Assembly: GCF_000212735.1 (NCBI RefSeq)
Contig: NC_015510.1
Location: forward strand, 6,449,001 to 6,513,000
Length of the DNA stretch: 64,000 nucleotides
Direction: 5' to 3'
Source of the DNA: Haliscomenobacter hydrossis DSM 1100
Lineage (GTDB): Bacteria; Bacteroidota; Bacteroidia; Chitinophagales; Saprospiraceae
The translations under genes and the position numbers were made by a program. This document shows positions 53,514 through 62,142 of this stretch, piece after piece. The notes under the pieces were generated by a model. The model ran no database searches. It was not told the DNA's origin and saw only the letters and a list, made by a program, of their open reading frames with translations. Positions within the stretch are counted from its first letter, which is position 1. Every line of letters begins with the position of its first letter.

Positions 53514-56330
53514 TTAAAACCAGTTATTTTTCTTCAATTTGCTTTCATAACCCCGCACGTTGTAGCTCATACTCAGCATAAAATAACGCGCCAGGGTGTT
53601 GGAAATTCGCCGCTCAATGAAGTTGGCCGAGCCATTTTGATTGATGGCCAGGCGCTTGTTGAGGATGTCAAAAGCGGCCAGGCGCATTTCAATTTTGTTG
53701 CTTTTGCCAAAAAGTTGACGTACCGAAGCATTCCAGATCGGAATGTCTTGTTTGAAGTCAAAACGGTCATTGCGGAAGATGTTGTAATCCAGGTTGCTTT
53801 CAAAAAAAGCCTTTTTGGCAAACTGGTACTTCACATTGGCATCGATCCCGGTGTTGCGGATTTTCTGGTTTTGACTTTCCTGGATCGAATAGCTGATGTT
53901 GTTGAAATTGAGGCTACCTGACAGGCTGACAATCAATTTCGCCGTGGGCGTTGCGCTCAAATCCACGTACACATTGCTGCCTCGGCTGGTTGTTTCGTTC
54001 TCAATTCCGTTGACAAAAGCAGGGTTTTTGCTGAAATTGATTCCCCCATTGATCGACATGGTCAGTTTCGTTTTGATCAGCGGACGGTTGATCCAAAAAT
54101 AGCTGGAGAATTCATTTCCCCCGCTGACATTTTCGGGGCGGGTGATGCTCAGGATACCCAACTTGTCATCGGGCTGGATGATTTGGTTGTATACAATCTG
54201 GCTTTCCTTGAGGTTGTATTCCACGTTAAAATTGAGGCTGCTGAAACTGGCAGGGTCCCAGAAGTTGAAGCCTGCCGACATGCGGTGCGACAATTCCGGG
54301 GTCAGATTGGGGTTGCCTTCCGAACGGAAAGAAGGGTTATTGTAGGTCGTTACTGGCCGTAAATCGTTGAATTGTGGTGCCCGAACCCCATACGAGTAGC
54401 TGGAGTTGAGGTAAATGTTGTTCGGCAACTCGAATGTGAGGTCAACGTTGGGCGTTACGTGGGTGAACGTACGGTCGACCGCAGGAGCAACCAGCGGTTG
54501 GTCTTCATCGCGGGAGAATTCACCGTGTAGGTTGTACTGCAGTGCGGCCAGGCCAAAAGCCAGGTTGATGCCTTCGTGTGAATACCGCAAGCCCGTACCC
54601 AAACGATTGTACAAGAGGTTGTTGTCAGAGAAGAGGCTCAGGTTTTCGATCAACTGGTCATTGAGTTCAGGATCGTTTACGCGGCGCTGGTTTTGACTGC
54701 TCGCCTGACTGAAGTTGTAAAAGGATTCGAAGAACCATTTTTTGCTCAAGGCATCCGTGTACAAAATGCTCGACTTGATTTCGTCGTTGCCATTGTTGTC
54801 GCGGTTGAGTTGGCGGATTTGTTCGGTAAAAGTGTTGGCCGTAAAAAAGCGGTTCAGCGAGGAGAAATTTTCATTCAGGTCATTTTGATTTTGATTGAAG
54901 GCTGCGCTAAAGGCAAAAGCCCGCCCTTTTTTCTTGAAGCGGTGGCGGAAAATCAGTGAACTGGTCAATGCCCAGGTATCGCGGTTGGAGTTGTTGTCCA
55001 CGGAGAGGCGGTTGTTGGCTTTTTCCAAACTGTTGGAAAACAACTGGTTTTGCAGGCTTGTCGCATCCTGATTGCTCAAACGTGCATTGGCTTTGACGAT
55101 GAGCACATTGTTGGAGTCGAGGTTTTGTTCCCAACGCGAATTGATGATGTGGTTGTTGCGGTATTCACCTCGCCCGAGGGTATCGCTGTTGAAAAAAGTG
55201 GTATCGGGCAAAAAGGTTTGTCGGAGGGAAAATTCATCCAGGCTCAAGTCGGTTTGATTGTAAGTGTAACTGGCGTTGAACTTGGATTTTTTGGCATTGT
55301 CGTAGTTGTAATTGGCACCACCTCCAAAGTTTTTGGTAAAACCCCGGCCATCGAAACGGTTTTGGATGCCCTCCCCACCGCTAGAATAGAAATAACGGCC
55401 ACCGCTATTGTTGAAGCCAAAATCGCCGCTGTCAAAATCGCTGTAGGCATTCTGGCCTTTGAATTCGCCGTAATCCTCCCAGTTGACCCCGGTTTGGTTG
55501 ATGTTGTTGCCGAAACCGATCAAAGAGAATTGTTCTTTGGTGTTGAAGCGGTTGAAGTTGCCCCGCGCCGCCCAGCGTTCCTGATCGCCGAGGGCGCCAG
55601 TAATTTTGCCAAAAGCTCCTTTTTTGTATTCGGCTTTCAGCTCCAGGTTCATCACTTTGTCTTTTTTACCATCGTCTACCCCGGTGATTTTGGCTTGTTC
55701 AGATTGTTCATTGAACACCTGCACTTTGGAGATGGTCTCCGCGCCCAGGTTTTTGGTGGCCGCTTTGGGATCGTCACCAAAAAAGGTTTTGCCATCCACG
55801 TATACTTTGCGCACGTCTTTGCCCTGTGATTTGATGTTGCCATCGGCGTCTACATCGATGCCGGGCAAGCGACGCAAGAGGTCTTCAACGGTAGAGCCGG
55901 GGGGTACCTTAAAGGTCGAGGCATCGTATTCAATGGTATCGCCGCGAAAACTCAGGTTGGCTTTGGCCGAACGAATAACGACCTCCATCAACTCGAGTGA
56001 GATGGGTTTGATCTTCACTTCGCCCAAATCGTTGACTTCTTTGTCGTGTGGTGCCACCCCTATTTGGCGAGGTTGGTAACTGAGTAGCGATATCTTGAGC
56101 AAGTACGGAGCGTTGCGCACATTTTTGAACTCAAAAGCGCCTTTTTCGTCGGCGCGGGTAAAGTTGATCAAACTGGAATCAACGGGGTTGAGCAGCATTA
56201 CAGTAGGGTAGGGGGCGGGCATGCCAGAAGTGTCTACTACAGTGCCTTTAATGGTCACTTTAGCCGGGTTTTGGGCATAGATGATGTTGACGGCCAACAA
56301 CATGATCCATAAGCCTAGAGAGCGTTTCAT
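53514..56330 (-). CDS. GLPGLI-associated outer-membrane beta-barrel (TonB-receptor-like) protein
   Basis: 938 aa. Signal peptide 1-19 (NIIYAQN). Carboxypeptidase-regulatory domain (~22-110), plug-like domain (~120-220: PPGSTVEDLLRRLPGIDVDADGNIKSQ, GDDPKAATKNLGAETISKVQVF) and a C-terminal barrel of the OMP_b-brl_3 type. Large Asn/Asp/Phe-rich extracellular-type loops near 290-400. Likely an envelope receptor or channel; paired with the GLPGLI protein downstream, separated only by heptamer repeat block 3. Confidence 0.85.
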   Translation of the reverse strand: MKRSLGLWIMLLAVNIIYAQNPAKVTIKGTVVDTSGMPAPYPTVMLLNPVDSSLINFTRADEKGAFEFKNVRNAPYLLKISLLSYQPRQIGVAPHDKEVNDLGEVKIKPISLELMEVVIRSAKANLSFRGDTIEYDASTFKVPPGSTVEDLLRRLPGIDVDADGNIKSQGKDVRKVYVDGKTFFGDDPKAATKNLGAETISKVQVFNEQSEQAKITGVDDGKKDKVMNLELKAEYKKGAFGKITGALGDQERWAARGNFNRFNTKEQFSLIGFGNNINQTGVNWEDYGEFKGQNAYSDFDSGDFGFNNSGGRYFYSSGGEGIQNRFDGRGFTKNFGGGANYNYDNAKKSKFNASYTYNQTDLSLDEFSLRQTFLPDTTFFNSDTLGRGEYRNNHIINSRWEQNLDSNNVLIVKANARLSNQDATSLQNQLFSNSLEKANNRLSVDNNSNRDTWALTSSLIFRHRFKKKGRAFAFSAAFNQNQNDLNENFSSLNRFFTANTFTEQIRQLNRDNNGNDEIKSSILYTDALSKKWFFESFYNFSQASSQNQRRVNDPELNDQLIENLSLFSDNNLLYNRLGTGLRYSHEGINLAFGLAALQYNLHGEFSRDEDQPLVAPAVDRTFTHVTPNVDLTFELPNNIYLNSSYSYGVRAPQFNDLRPVTTYNNPSFRSEGNPNLTPELSHRMSAGFNFWDPASFSSLNFNVEYNLKESQIVYNQIIQPDDKLGILSITRPENVSGGNEFSSYFWINRPLIKTKLTMSINGGINFSKNPAFVNGIENETTSRGSNVYVDLSATPTAKLIVSLSGSLNFNNISYSIQESQNQKIRNTGIDANVKYQFAKKAFFESNLDYNIFRNDRFDFKQDIPIWNASVRQLFGKSNKIEMRLAAFDILNKRLAINQNGSANFIERRISNTLARYFMLSMSYNVRGYESKLKKNNWF

Positions 56331-56569
56331 TGAATAATTTCTCAGTTAGTCGGGTGTGCGAATATTGTTTCAGTACAATACAAACGGACAAATGTTGTCT
56401 GTCTATATGCGAATGATGCTAATTTTGAGGAAATAGTTGCGTGAAAAAAATTTTTTTGAAAAAATGCTGTGGAAGTAATGGTTTTTGTTGTGTACGTGTT
56501 GTTGTTTTTTTGGCAACTAGGAAAATTTCAGTCCTCGGTTTACTTTTACTTTTATAGAAATACTCAACC

Positions 56570-57799
56570 ATGACCACCATCTCGCTCTTCGACCTCCAAA
56601 CCTTCCTGCGCCAGGTTGTTGCCCTCAACTTTCCAGAGGCTTTGTGGGTGCGTTGTGAAATTGCTCAACTGAGCAAATCGCGGGGACACGTGTATTTGGA
56701 CCTGGTAGAAAAAGCCGAAACAGAAAACGAACCGATCGCGCAAGCATCTGCCGCCATTTGGCAAAGTACCTTGAAGCGTTTACAAAGCAAACTGGGCGCC
56801 ACCAACCTCAATCCGCTCCTGCAGGCTGGCGTTGAAGTACTGCTGCGGGTAAAAGTGGAATACCACGAGCGCTACGGACTAAAACTCGTGGTGGAAGACA
56901 TTGACCCCAGTTACACCCTGGGCAAACTGGAGCAACGCCGCAGGCAGCTTTACGAACAATTGGTGGCCCAAGGGCTGATGGGCAAAAATGCACAAATCCC
57001 CTTGCGCCCGGTCTTGCAGCGCATTGCCATCATCAGTTCAGCAACCGCGGCGGGTTACCAGGATTTTTTGCAACACCTGGGTGAAAACGCTTATGGGTAC
57101 GCCTTCAAAACGACTTTTTTTGCAGCAGCAGTACAAGGGGCGCAAGTGGAAGTCGAAGTGCTCAAACAGCTGCGAGCGGTGCAACGCCAAGCTACCCGTT
57201 TTGATGCGGTTGCCCTGATTCGGGGGGGCGGTGCCAAACTGGATTTGGCGGGTTTTGATAGTTTGGCGCTGTGCCAGGCCATTGCCGACTTTCCCCTGCC
57301 CGTTTTTACCGGAATTGGCCATGATGTTGACGAAACCCTGGTGGATCTGGTTGCGCACAGCGCCTTAAAAACGCCCACTGCGGTAGCTGATTTTCTGATA
57401 CAGCACAACCTGCATTTTGAAAGCCAGTTGGCCGAATTGAGCCAATACCTGCGCTATGTCACTGCGGAAAGCATCCATGTAGCTCTACTCCAGCTTGCGG
57501 CAAGTGTACAAGCGTTGCAAACGGCTCCTGTGCAACTGCTGGATCGTCAAAAGGACTACCTGCAACGCTTTGCTGCCGAACTGCCCCTCGCCCTGCGTTA
57601 CCAGCAACGTGAACAATGGCAGAGACTTGAACAAATGGAGCAAATTTGCCAACTGCTGAGTATCGAAGGAACCTTGCAAAGGGGGTTTTCACTCACCTTA
57701 AAAGCAGGTAAGCCGATCGCATCGGCCCAACAAGCCCGCCAAGGGGACGTACTCGACATCCAGTTGAAAGATGGAACATTAAGGAGCAAAGTGGAATAA
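56570..57799 (+). CDS. xseA: Exodeoxyribonuclease VII large subunit
   Basis: 409 aa. N-terminal OB-fold (LWVRCEIAQLSKSRGHVYLDLVEK), then the catalytic domain with TLGKLEQRRRQLYEQL, PLRPVLQRIAIISSATAAGYQDF, VALIRGGGAKLDLAGFDS and TGIGHDVDETLVDLVAHSALKTPTAVADFL, all typical of XseA, and a C-terminal coiled coil. Degrades single-stranded DNA in both directions with XseB. The partner xseB lies 1.27 kb downstream, separated by a minus-strand gene. A small hairpin (57796-57825) spans the stop codon. Confidence 0.95.
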   Translation: MTTISLFDLQTFLRQVVALNFPEALWVRCEIAQLSKSRGHVYLDLVEKAETENEPIAQASAAIWQSTLKRLQSKLGATNLNPLLQAGVEVLLRVKVEYHERYGLKLVVEDIDPSYTLGKLEQRRRQLYEQLVAQGLMGKNAQIPLRPVLQRIAIISSATAAGYQDFLQHLGENAYGYAFKTTFFAAAVQGAQVEVEVLKQLRAVQRQATRFDAVALIRGGGAKLDLAGFDSLALCQAIADFPLPVFTGIGHDVDETLVDLVAHSALKTPTAVADFLIQHNLHFESQLAELSQYLRYVTAESIHVALLQLAASVQALQTAPVQLLDRQKDYLQRFAAELPLALRYQQREQWQRLEQMEQICQLLSIEGTLQRGFSLTLKAGKPIASAQQARQGDVLDIQLKDGTLRSKVE

Positions 57800-57830
57800 G
57801 TGCCATTAATAATGAGCAGGCACTTAAGCA

Positions 57831-59003
57831 CTAGCGCACCACTACATACCAGGGAATGTCAAATTTGCCCTTAAAAAGTAAAACGCGCACTTCATCTCCT
57901 TTTTGAAGTTGATCATAAAGCTGTCTGGACACTTCAACTTCTTCTACGGCAGTTCTTGTACCCCAGGGTGTCACCTCAAAATAATAACTCGTTGTATTTC
58001 CACCACTTTTATTTTTATCCACGATTTGAGTACGGAATACGGCTCCATTTGATTGATCATAATAACAATTGACGCAGATCAAGGCACCGTAGGCGTATGC
58101 GGATGAAAAAATGAGTATGCATATCGCCATAAATAAAGATCGCCCCCGTTTGAGCTCAAATTCTTTGTTGTTCATAAAAATAACCGTGGTGAAAGCCAGC
58201 CCAAGCAGCAAGACCGGGAGCCAAACTTTGGTGTGATCGTACAGATGAAAATCGAACAATGCCCTCAACATCAAACCCAGTGCAGGTATAAGAAAAGCCA
58301 CAATAATTGAAGGATGGGCGCTATTGTTTTTTTCATCAAAGTGGATCAGTCCATTGGCGCGTTTTAGCACAACCAGGGCTATGAGTGGCAAGGCAATGGC
58401 GCTGAGGATGGCAAATGGATAAGGGACAGGCCAAAAAATGACCCAGGCGGCAATGACGCCCCCTGTCCAGTTGAGGATGGAGGTAATTTTTTTTGCGCGC
58501 TGAAATGCTGTTTCTCTTTCCGTTTGGCTATACCCAAAGCTATTGTCATTGAGGATTTCCTGGTATTCCTGTGCGGCATCAGTTTCGTCCAGATTGGGGT
58601 AACGCTCATTCAACCACTCAACGAGTTCATCTATTTTACCGTAGTATTTCTGGATTTTTATGCGTTTTTGCGCTTTGGTTTTGGGTTCAACGTAAATGTA
58701 TTTGTCATCAATCCTGAAACCCTTGATCTCTGTCAGTAGAATTGATCGGGAAAAAAATACACTTTTTGCATGAATGGATGCGTCGTCGATCCATACTTTT
58801 CCGATCATGGTGTCGATTAATCCAGCAATACACAATGCCATCATGATCAGTGAAATGGGGATGGCAAACCAATAAAAAGAGGGTTCTTCACGCCAGGCCG
58901 GGATCATTAACGTGATAAATGGCATGCAAAAAAGACCAAACAAAAGGGGAACGGAAAGGTAGATGAAAATTGCCCAGCCCTTGGCCATTTTGTATTCTTT
59001 CAT
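57831..59003 (-). CDS. Hypothetical multi-pass membrane protein
   Basis: 390 aa from the ATG at 59003 (MKEYKMAKGW); the longer in-frame start runs into the xseB promoter. Two N-terminal TM helices, a soluble segment with a bPH-like feel (GFRIDDKYIYVEPKTKAQKRIKIQKYYGKIDELVEWLNERYP), a central block of four TM helices, and a last TM followed by a DUF3592-like beta domain (VFRTQIVDKNKSGGNTTSYYFEVTPWG...). It lies on the opposite strand between xseA and xseB. I do not recognise the full-length family. Confidence 0.65.
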   Translation of the reverse strand: MKEYKMAKGWAIFIYLSVPLLFGLFCMPFITLMIPAWREEPSFYWFAIPISLIMMALCIAGLIDTMIGKVWIDDASIHAKSVFFSRSILLTEIKGFRIDDKYIYVEPKTKAQKRIKIQKYYGKIDELVEWLNERYPNLDETDAAQEYQEILNDNSFGYSQTERETAFQRAKKITSILNWTGGVIAAWVIFWPVPYPFAILSAIALPLIALVVLKRANGLIHFDEKNNSAHPSIIVAFLIPALGLMLRALFDFHLYDHTKVWLPVLLLGLAFTTVIFMNNKEFELKRGRSLFMAICILIFSSAYAYGALICVNCYYDQSNGAVFRTQIVDKNKSGGNTTSYYFEVTPWGTRTAVEEVEVSRQLYDQLQKGDEVRVLLFKGKFDIPWYVVVR

Positions 59004-59034
59004 CGGGTTTACTAATTTCCGGTGTGTAAATATT

Positions 59035-59065
59035 TTTGGGTACAATATAAGGTCTATTATCTTTG
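59035..59065 (+). promoter_or_regulatory. Bacteroidota promoter for xseB
   Basis: TTTG (59035-59038), a 19-nt spacer and TATCTTTG (59058-59065) match the TTTG-N19-TAnnTTTG consensus exactly. The start codon of xseB is at 59072, so transcription should begin at or within a few bases of the ATG, giving a leaderless or nearly leaderless mRNA. Confidence 0.65.
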
Positions 59066-59071
59066 CTCGCT

Positions 59072-59254
59072 ATGGAATTAACTTACGAAAAAGCCATGCA
59101 GGAACTGCAAACCATCACCCAGGACTTGCAGGAGGGAAAAATTGGCATTGATGAACTCGCAGCACAGTTGCAACGTGCCGCAGAATTGATTCGGTTTTGC
59201 CGGGAAAAACTCAGGAATGTGGAGAAAGAAATTGAAGGGCTATTTGAAGAATGA
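59072..59254 (+). CDS. xseB: Exodeoxyribonuclease VII small subunit
   Basis: 60 aa. Typical XseB: LTYEKAMQELQTITQDLQEGKIGIDELAAQL...CREKLRNVEKEIEGLF, a helical hairpin that binds XseA. The ATG at 59072 is preferred over an upstream TTG because the latter overlaps the promoter -7 box. It starts a plus-strand operon with folK (6 bp gap) and the deoxynucleoside kinase gene. Confidence 0.9.
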   Translation: MELTYEKAMQELQTITQDLQEGKIGIDELAAQLQRAAELIRFCREKLRNVEKEIEGLFEE

Positions 59255-59260
59255 TAATAT

Positions 59261-59740
59261 ATGGAAAGGGTATATCTGGCTACGGGGAGTAATTTGGGCG
59301 ACAAAGCAGCCAATTTACAGGCGGCATTGGATTTAATTGAAATCTACATCGGGGATCTGGTAGCGGTATCGGGGCTTTACCGCACCGAAGCCTGGGGAAT
59401 TGAAGACCAACCTGAGTTTTACAATCAGGTGATGGCGTTAGATACCAACCTGGAATCGGAAACCTTGTTGGTGGCTGTGATGGAAATCGAGCGCCAAATG
59501 GGCCGTGAGCGCCGCATTCGTTGGGGTGAACGACTGATCGACATCGATATCTTGTTTTATGGAGACCTGGTAGCACAGTCGCAGCGCTTGACCATTCCGC
59601 ACCCCTTCATTCAGGAGCGCAATTTTGTGTTGCAACCGCTGCTCGAAATCGCCCCGGACTTGGTGCATCCCGTATTGCAAAAAACCATTCGTGAACTCGC
59701 CACCGCATCTCCTGACCCGCTTAAAGTGGAACGAATCTGA
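59261..59740 (+). CDS. folK: 2-amino-4-hydroxy-6-hydroxymethyldihydropteridine diphosphokinase
   Basis: 159 aa, the normal HPPK length. Motifs: VYLATGSNLGDKAANL (N-terminal pterin/ATP site), SGLYRTEAWGIEDQPEFYNQV, MERQMGRERRIRWGERLIDIDILFYGD (Mg-binding Asp pair), IPHPFIQERNFVLQPLLEIAP. Cytoplasmic step of folate synthesis, transferring pyrophosphate from ATP. Overlaps no neighbour; followed 5 bp later by the kinase gene, so the two are co-transcribed. Confidence 0.95.
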   Translation: MERVYLATGSNLGDKAANLQAALDLIEIYIGDLVAVSGLYRTEAWGIEDQPEFYNQVMALDTNLESETLLVAVMEIERQMGRERRIRWGERLIDIDILFYGDLVAQSQRLTIPHPFIQERNFVLQPLLEIAPDLVHPVLQKTIRELATASPDPLKVERI

Positions 59741-59745
59741 GCACC

Positions 59746-60390
59746 ATGATGAATACTTTTCCGTACCAATTTATCGCCATTGAAGGAAACATTGGCGCAG
59801 GAAAAACGACCCTCTCCAATCAATTGGCGGAAGAATATGGGTGCCGACTCATTTTGGAACAGTTTACCGACAATCCTTTTCTCCCCCTGTTTTACGACAA
59901 TCCTGAGCGGTATTCATTTCCGGTGGAGCTGTTTTTTATGACCGAGCGCCATAAGCAGCTGCAAGAAGAATTGTCGCAAACCGATCTTTTTCAGCAATCG
60001 ATCATCGCGGATTATTTTTTCATCAAGACCCTGCTTTTTGCCAAAAACAACCTTAAAGAAGAAGAGTACCGCTTGTTCCAGCGTCTGTTCAACGTGTTGA
60101 ATTCGACCTTTCCCCGGCCCGACTTGCTGGTCTATTTGCACCGCCCGGTTGAACGCCTCTTGCACCATATCCGCAAAAGAGGACGGACTTTTGAGCAAGA
60201 CATTACGGGAACTTATCTGGAGCAGATTCAGGCCTCGTATCTGGAATTTTTTCGTACCGAAACCGCCATTCCGATCCTGATTATCGAATTGGAAGACCTG
60301 GATTTTGCCAACGAAATAGCGGCGTATCAGCAGGTCAAAGACCTGATTTTTCAGGAATACGGCCCCGGTGTACACCGCAAACAGCCATGA
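59746..60390 (+). CDS. Deoxynucleoside kinase family protein
   Basis: 214 aa. P-loop EGNIGAGKTT (13-22), the LEQFTDNPFLPLFYDNPERYSFPVELFF block and the lid-like HIRKRGRTFEQDITGTYL are typical of the dCK/dGK-type deoxynucleoside kinases common in Bacteroidota after folK. Phosphorylates purine deoxynucleosides for salvage. Substrate choice (deoxyguanosine, deoxyadenosine or both) cannot be read from the sequence. Confidence 0.85.
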   Translation: MMNTFPYQFIAIEGNIGAGKTTLSNQLAEEYGCRLILEQFTDNPFLPLFYDNPERYSFPVELFFMTERHKQLQEELSQTDLFQQSIIADYFFIKTLLFAKNNLKEEEYRLFQRLFNVLNSTFPRPDLLVYLHRPVERLLHHIRKRGRTFEQDITGTYLEQIQASYLEFFRTETAIPILIIELEDLDFANEIAAYQQVKDLIFQEYGPGVHRKQP

Positions 60391-60441
60391 TCTATCTGTA
60401 GTTATGGAGCATCCTGCCTGCGGCAGGATTACACGCCTAAA

Positions 60442-60530
60442 TTTTTTACCCGCAGATCGCGCAGATTTCCGCAGATTTTATCCTTTTGAAAAAAATCTGC
60501 GGAAATCTGCGCGATCTGCGGGTGAAAAAA
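60442..60530. repeat. Near-perfect hairpin, CGCAGATT type (copy 3)
   Basis: Left arm 60442-60479 (TTTTTTACCCGCAGATCGCG...) pairs with right arm 60492-60530 with a single one-base bulge; the loop is TCCTTTTGAA. Flanked by small GC-rich palindromes (CCTGCCTGCGGCAGG near 60414-60428 and GCCTGCCGTAGGCGGGC near 60540-60556), the same accessory motifs that flank copy 1. Lies between the kinase and murB genes. Confidence 0.8.
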
Positions 60531-60575
60531 TAACAATATGCCTGCCGTAGGCGGGCACAACAATTATTTTGCCTG

Positions 60576-61571
60576 ATGATTTCACTACAAGCTTACCATA
60601 CTTTTGGGGTAAACGTCCACGCTGAGGCGCTGATTGAAATTGATACGGTCGATACCCTGCTGGAGTTCATTCAAACCCAGCCCAAGCGGCCTTTTTTCAT
60701 TCTGGGTGGAGGAAGTAATGTGCTGTTTCGACAAGATTTGGCCGCTGCGGTTTTACTTAACCGCATCAAAGGCAAAGAGGTGGTGGAAGCCGATGAAGAC
60801 ACGGTAACCATCTGTGTAGGTGGCGGCGAAAACTGGCATGAGTTGGTGCTCTGGACTTTGGAAAACAATTGGGGCGGTCTGGAAAACCTTTCGCTAATTC
60901 CCGGTACGGTGGGGGCAGCGCCCATTCAAAACATCGGGGCTTATGGGGTCGAACTCAAAGATTCATTTGTGGGACTTGAAGCCATTGAAATGAGCACGGG
61001 CGAAGAAATGGTTTTTTCTGCCGAAGACTGTGCGTTTGGCTACCGCGACAGCTATTTTAAACGCGAAGGTAAAGGCAAATACTTCATTACCCAGGTATAT
61101 TTTAACCTGCAAAAGCAGCCTCAGGTCAATACGGCTTATGGGGCCATTCAAGAAGTATTGCAAGCAGCTCAAATTGAACATCCTACCGTAAAAGACCTGA
61201 GTGATGCCGTGGTGAAAATCCGCAGCGCTAAACTTCCCGATCCGGCCGTGCTGGGCAATGGGGGGAGTTTTTTTAAAAACCCGGAAATAGAACCCGCACT
61301 TTTCATCCAATTGCAAGCCAACTATCCAAAGATGCCCAATTACCCCGCCAGTGCTGGAAAAATCAAGGTTCCCGCAGGTTGGTTGATTGAGCAATGCGGC
61401 TGGAAAGGGCAACGCCGGGGCAATGCGGGTTGTTATGAAAAGCAGGCCCTGGTACTGGTCAATTTAGGTGGTGCCACTGGGGCGGAGATCTGGAATTTGG
61501 CCCAGGAAATTAGGGCTTCGGTACAAATGAAATTTGGAATTGATCTGGAGGTGGAAATCAATGTGCTTTGA
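60576..61571 (+). CDS. murB: UDP-N-acetylmuramate dehydrogenase
   Basis: 331 aa, type I (E. coli-like) MurB. FAD-binding elements FILGGGSNVLF and GTVGAAPIQNIGAYGVEL; the type I loop YRDSYFK; catalytic Ser in GNGGSFFKNP; C-terminal AGWLIEQCGWKGQRRGNAGCYEKQALVLVN. Reduces the enolpyruvyl ether to form UDP-MurNAc in peptidoglycan synthesis. Ends 3 bp from the convergent asparaginase-like gene. Confidence 0.95.
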   Translation: MISLQAYHTFGVNVHAEALIEIDTVDTLLEFIQTQPKRPFFILGGGSNVLFRQDLAAAVLLNRIKGKEVVEADEDTVTICVGGGENWHELVLWTLENNWGGLENLSLIPGTVGAAPIQNIGAYGVELKDSFVGLEAIEMSTGEEMVFSAEDCAFGYRDSYFKREGKGKYFITQVYFNLQKQPQVNTAYGAIQEVLQAAQIEHPTVKDLSDAVVKIRSAKLPDPAVLGNGGSFFKNPEIEPALFIQLQANYPKMPNYPASAGKIKVPAGWLIEQCGWKGQRRGNAGCYEKQALVLVNLGGATGAEIWNLAQEIRASVQMKFGIDLEVEINVL

Positions 61572-61574
61572 GGC

Positions 61575-62072
61575 TTACTCCGGATGAATCGTCTCAAAAT
61601 TCCCCGTTTTCCGGTTTTTGCGCACATTATCCCAATTGAAATAGCGGCCATTCATCACCACGTAAATGCCCGGGGGTAACATTTGAACAAAGGCCAGAGC
61701 GCTGCCCATGTTGAAAAATCCATCCGAAGAAGTGCCGAAGGCGTAGGGAATCATCGCCCCGGTGAGTACGATGGTTTTGTTTTCAATGTTGGCATTGGCC
61801 AGATACGTTGCTGTTTGTACAATTGTATCGGTGCCGTGGGTAATCAAAATCCGAGCATGTTCATTGCGCTGACAATTGTGGGCGATGATGGAGCGGTCGG
61901 CGTCGGTCATTTCCAGGCTATCGATCATCATCAGGGTTTTGACATCGATATCCAGGGTGCAGCGCCCGGTGACCAACATCTTGGGCAGGTGGGTATCCTG
62001 GAAATACAATTTCCCTTCAATGTAATTGTACTCCTTGTCAAAAGTACCGCCAGTTACGAAGATCTGAACCAT
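61575..62072 (-). CDS. Single-domain asparaginase-like protein
   Basis: 165 aa, about half of a normal L-asparaginase. The nucleophile Thr lies in FVTGGTFDKEYN and the second active-site motif is LITHGTDTIVQTA; LTGAMIPYAFGTSSDGFFNMG follows. The C-terminal domain is absent, as in the short family frequent in Bacteroidota, so the protein is not obviously truncated by mutation. Activity on asparagine is uncertain. Confidence 0.8.
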   Translation of the reverse strand: MVQIFVTGGTFDKEYNYIEGKLYFQDTHLPKMLVTGRCTLDIDVKTLMMIDSLEMTDADRSIIAHNCQRNEHARILITHGTDTIVQTATYLANANIENKTIVLTGAMIPYAFGTSSDGFFNMGSALAFVQMLPPGIYVVMNGRYFNWDNVRKNRKTGNFETIHPE

Positions 62073-62088
62073 TACTTAATAAAAGTGG

Positions 62089-62119
62089 GTAGAGACGCGA
62101 TGTTGTATCGCGTCTCTAC
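62089..62119. repeat. Perfect 13-bp hairpin, GTAGAGACGCGAT type
   Basis: GTAGAGACGCGAT, 5-nt loop, ATCGCGTCTCTAC. This is a small dispersed palindrome seen in many Bacteroidota and cyanobacterial genomes. Located between two minus-strand genes, downstream of the M16 peptidase and upstream of the asparaginase-like gene; it may end or process the transcript. Confidence 0.7.
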
Positions 62120-62142
62120 ATGATGAATCCTGCAAAATTAAC

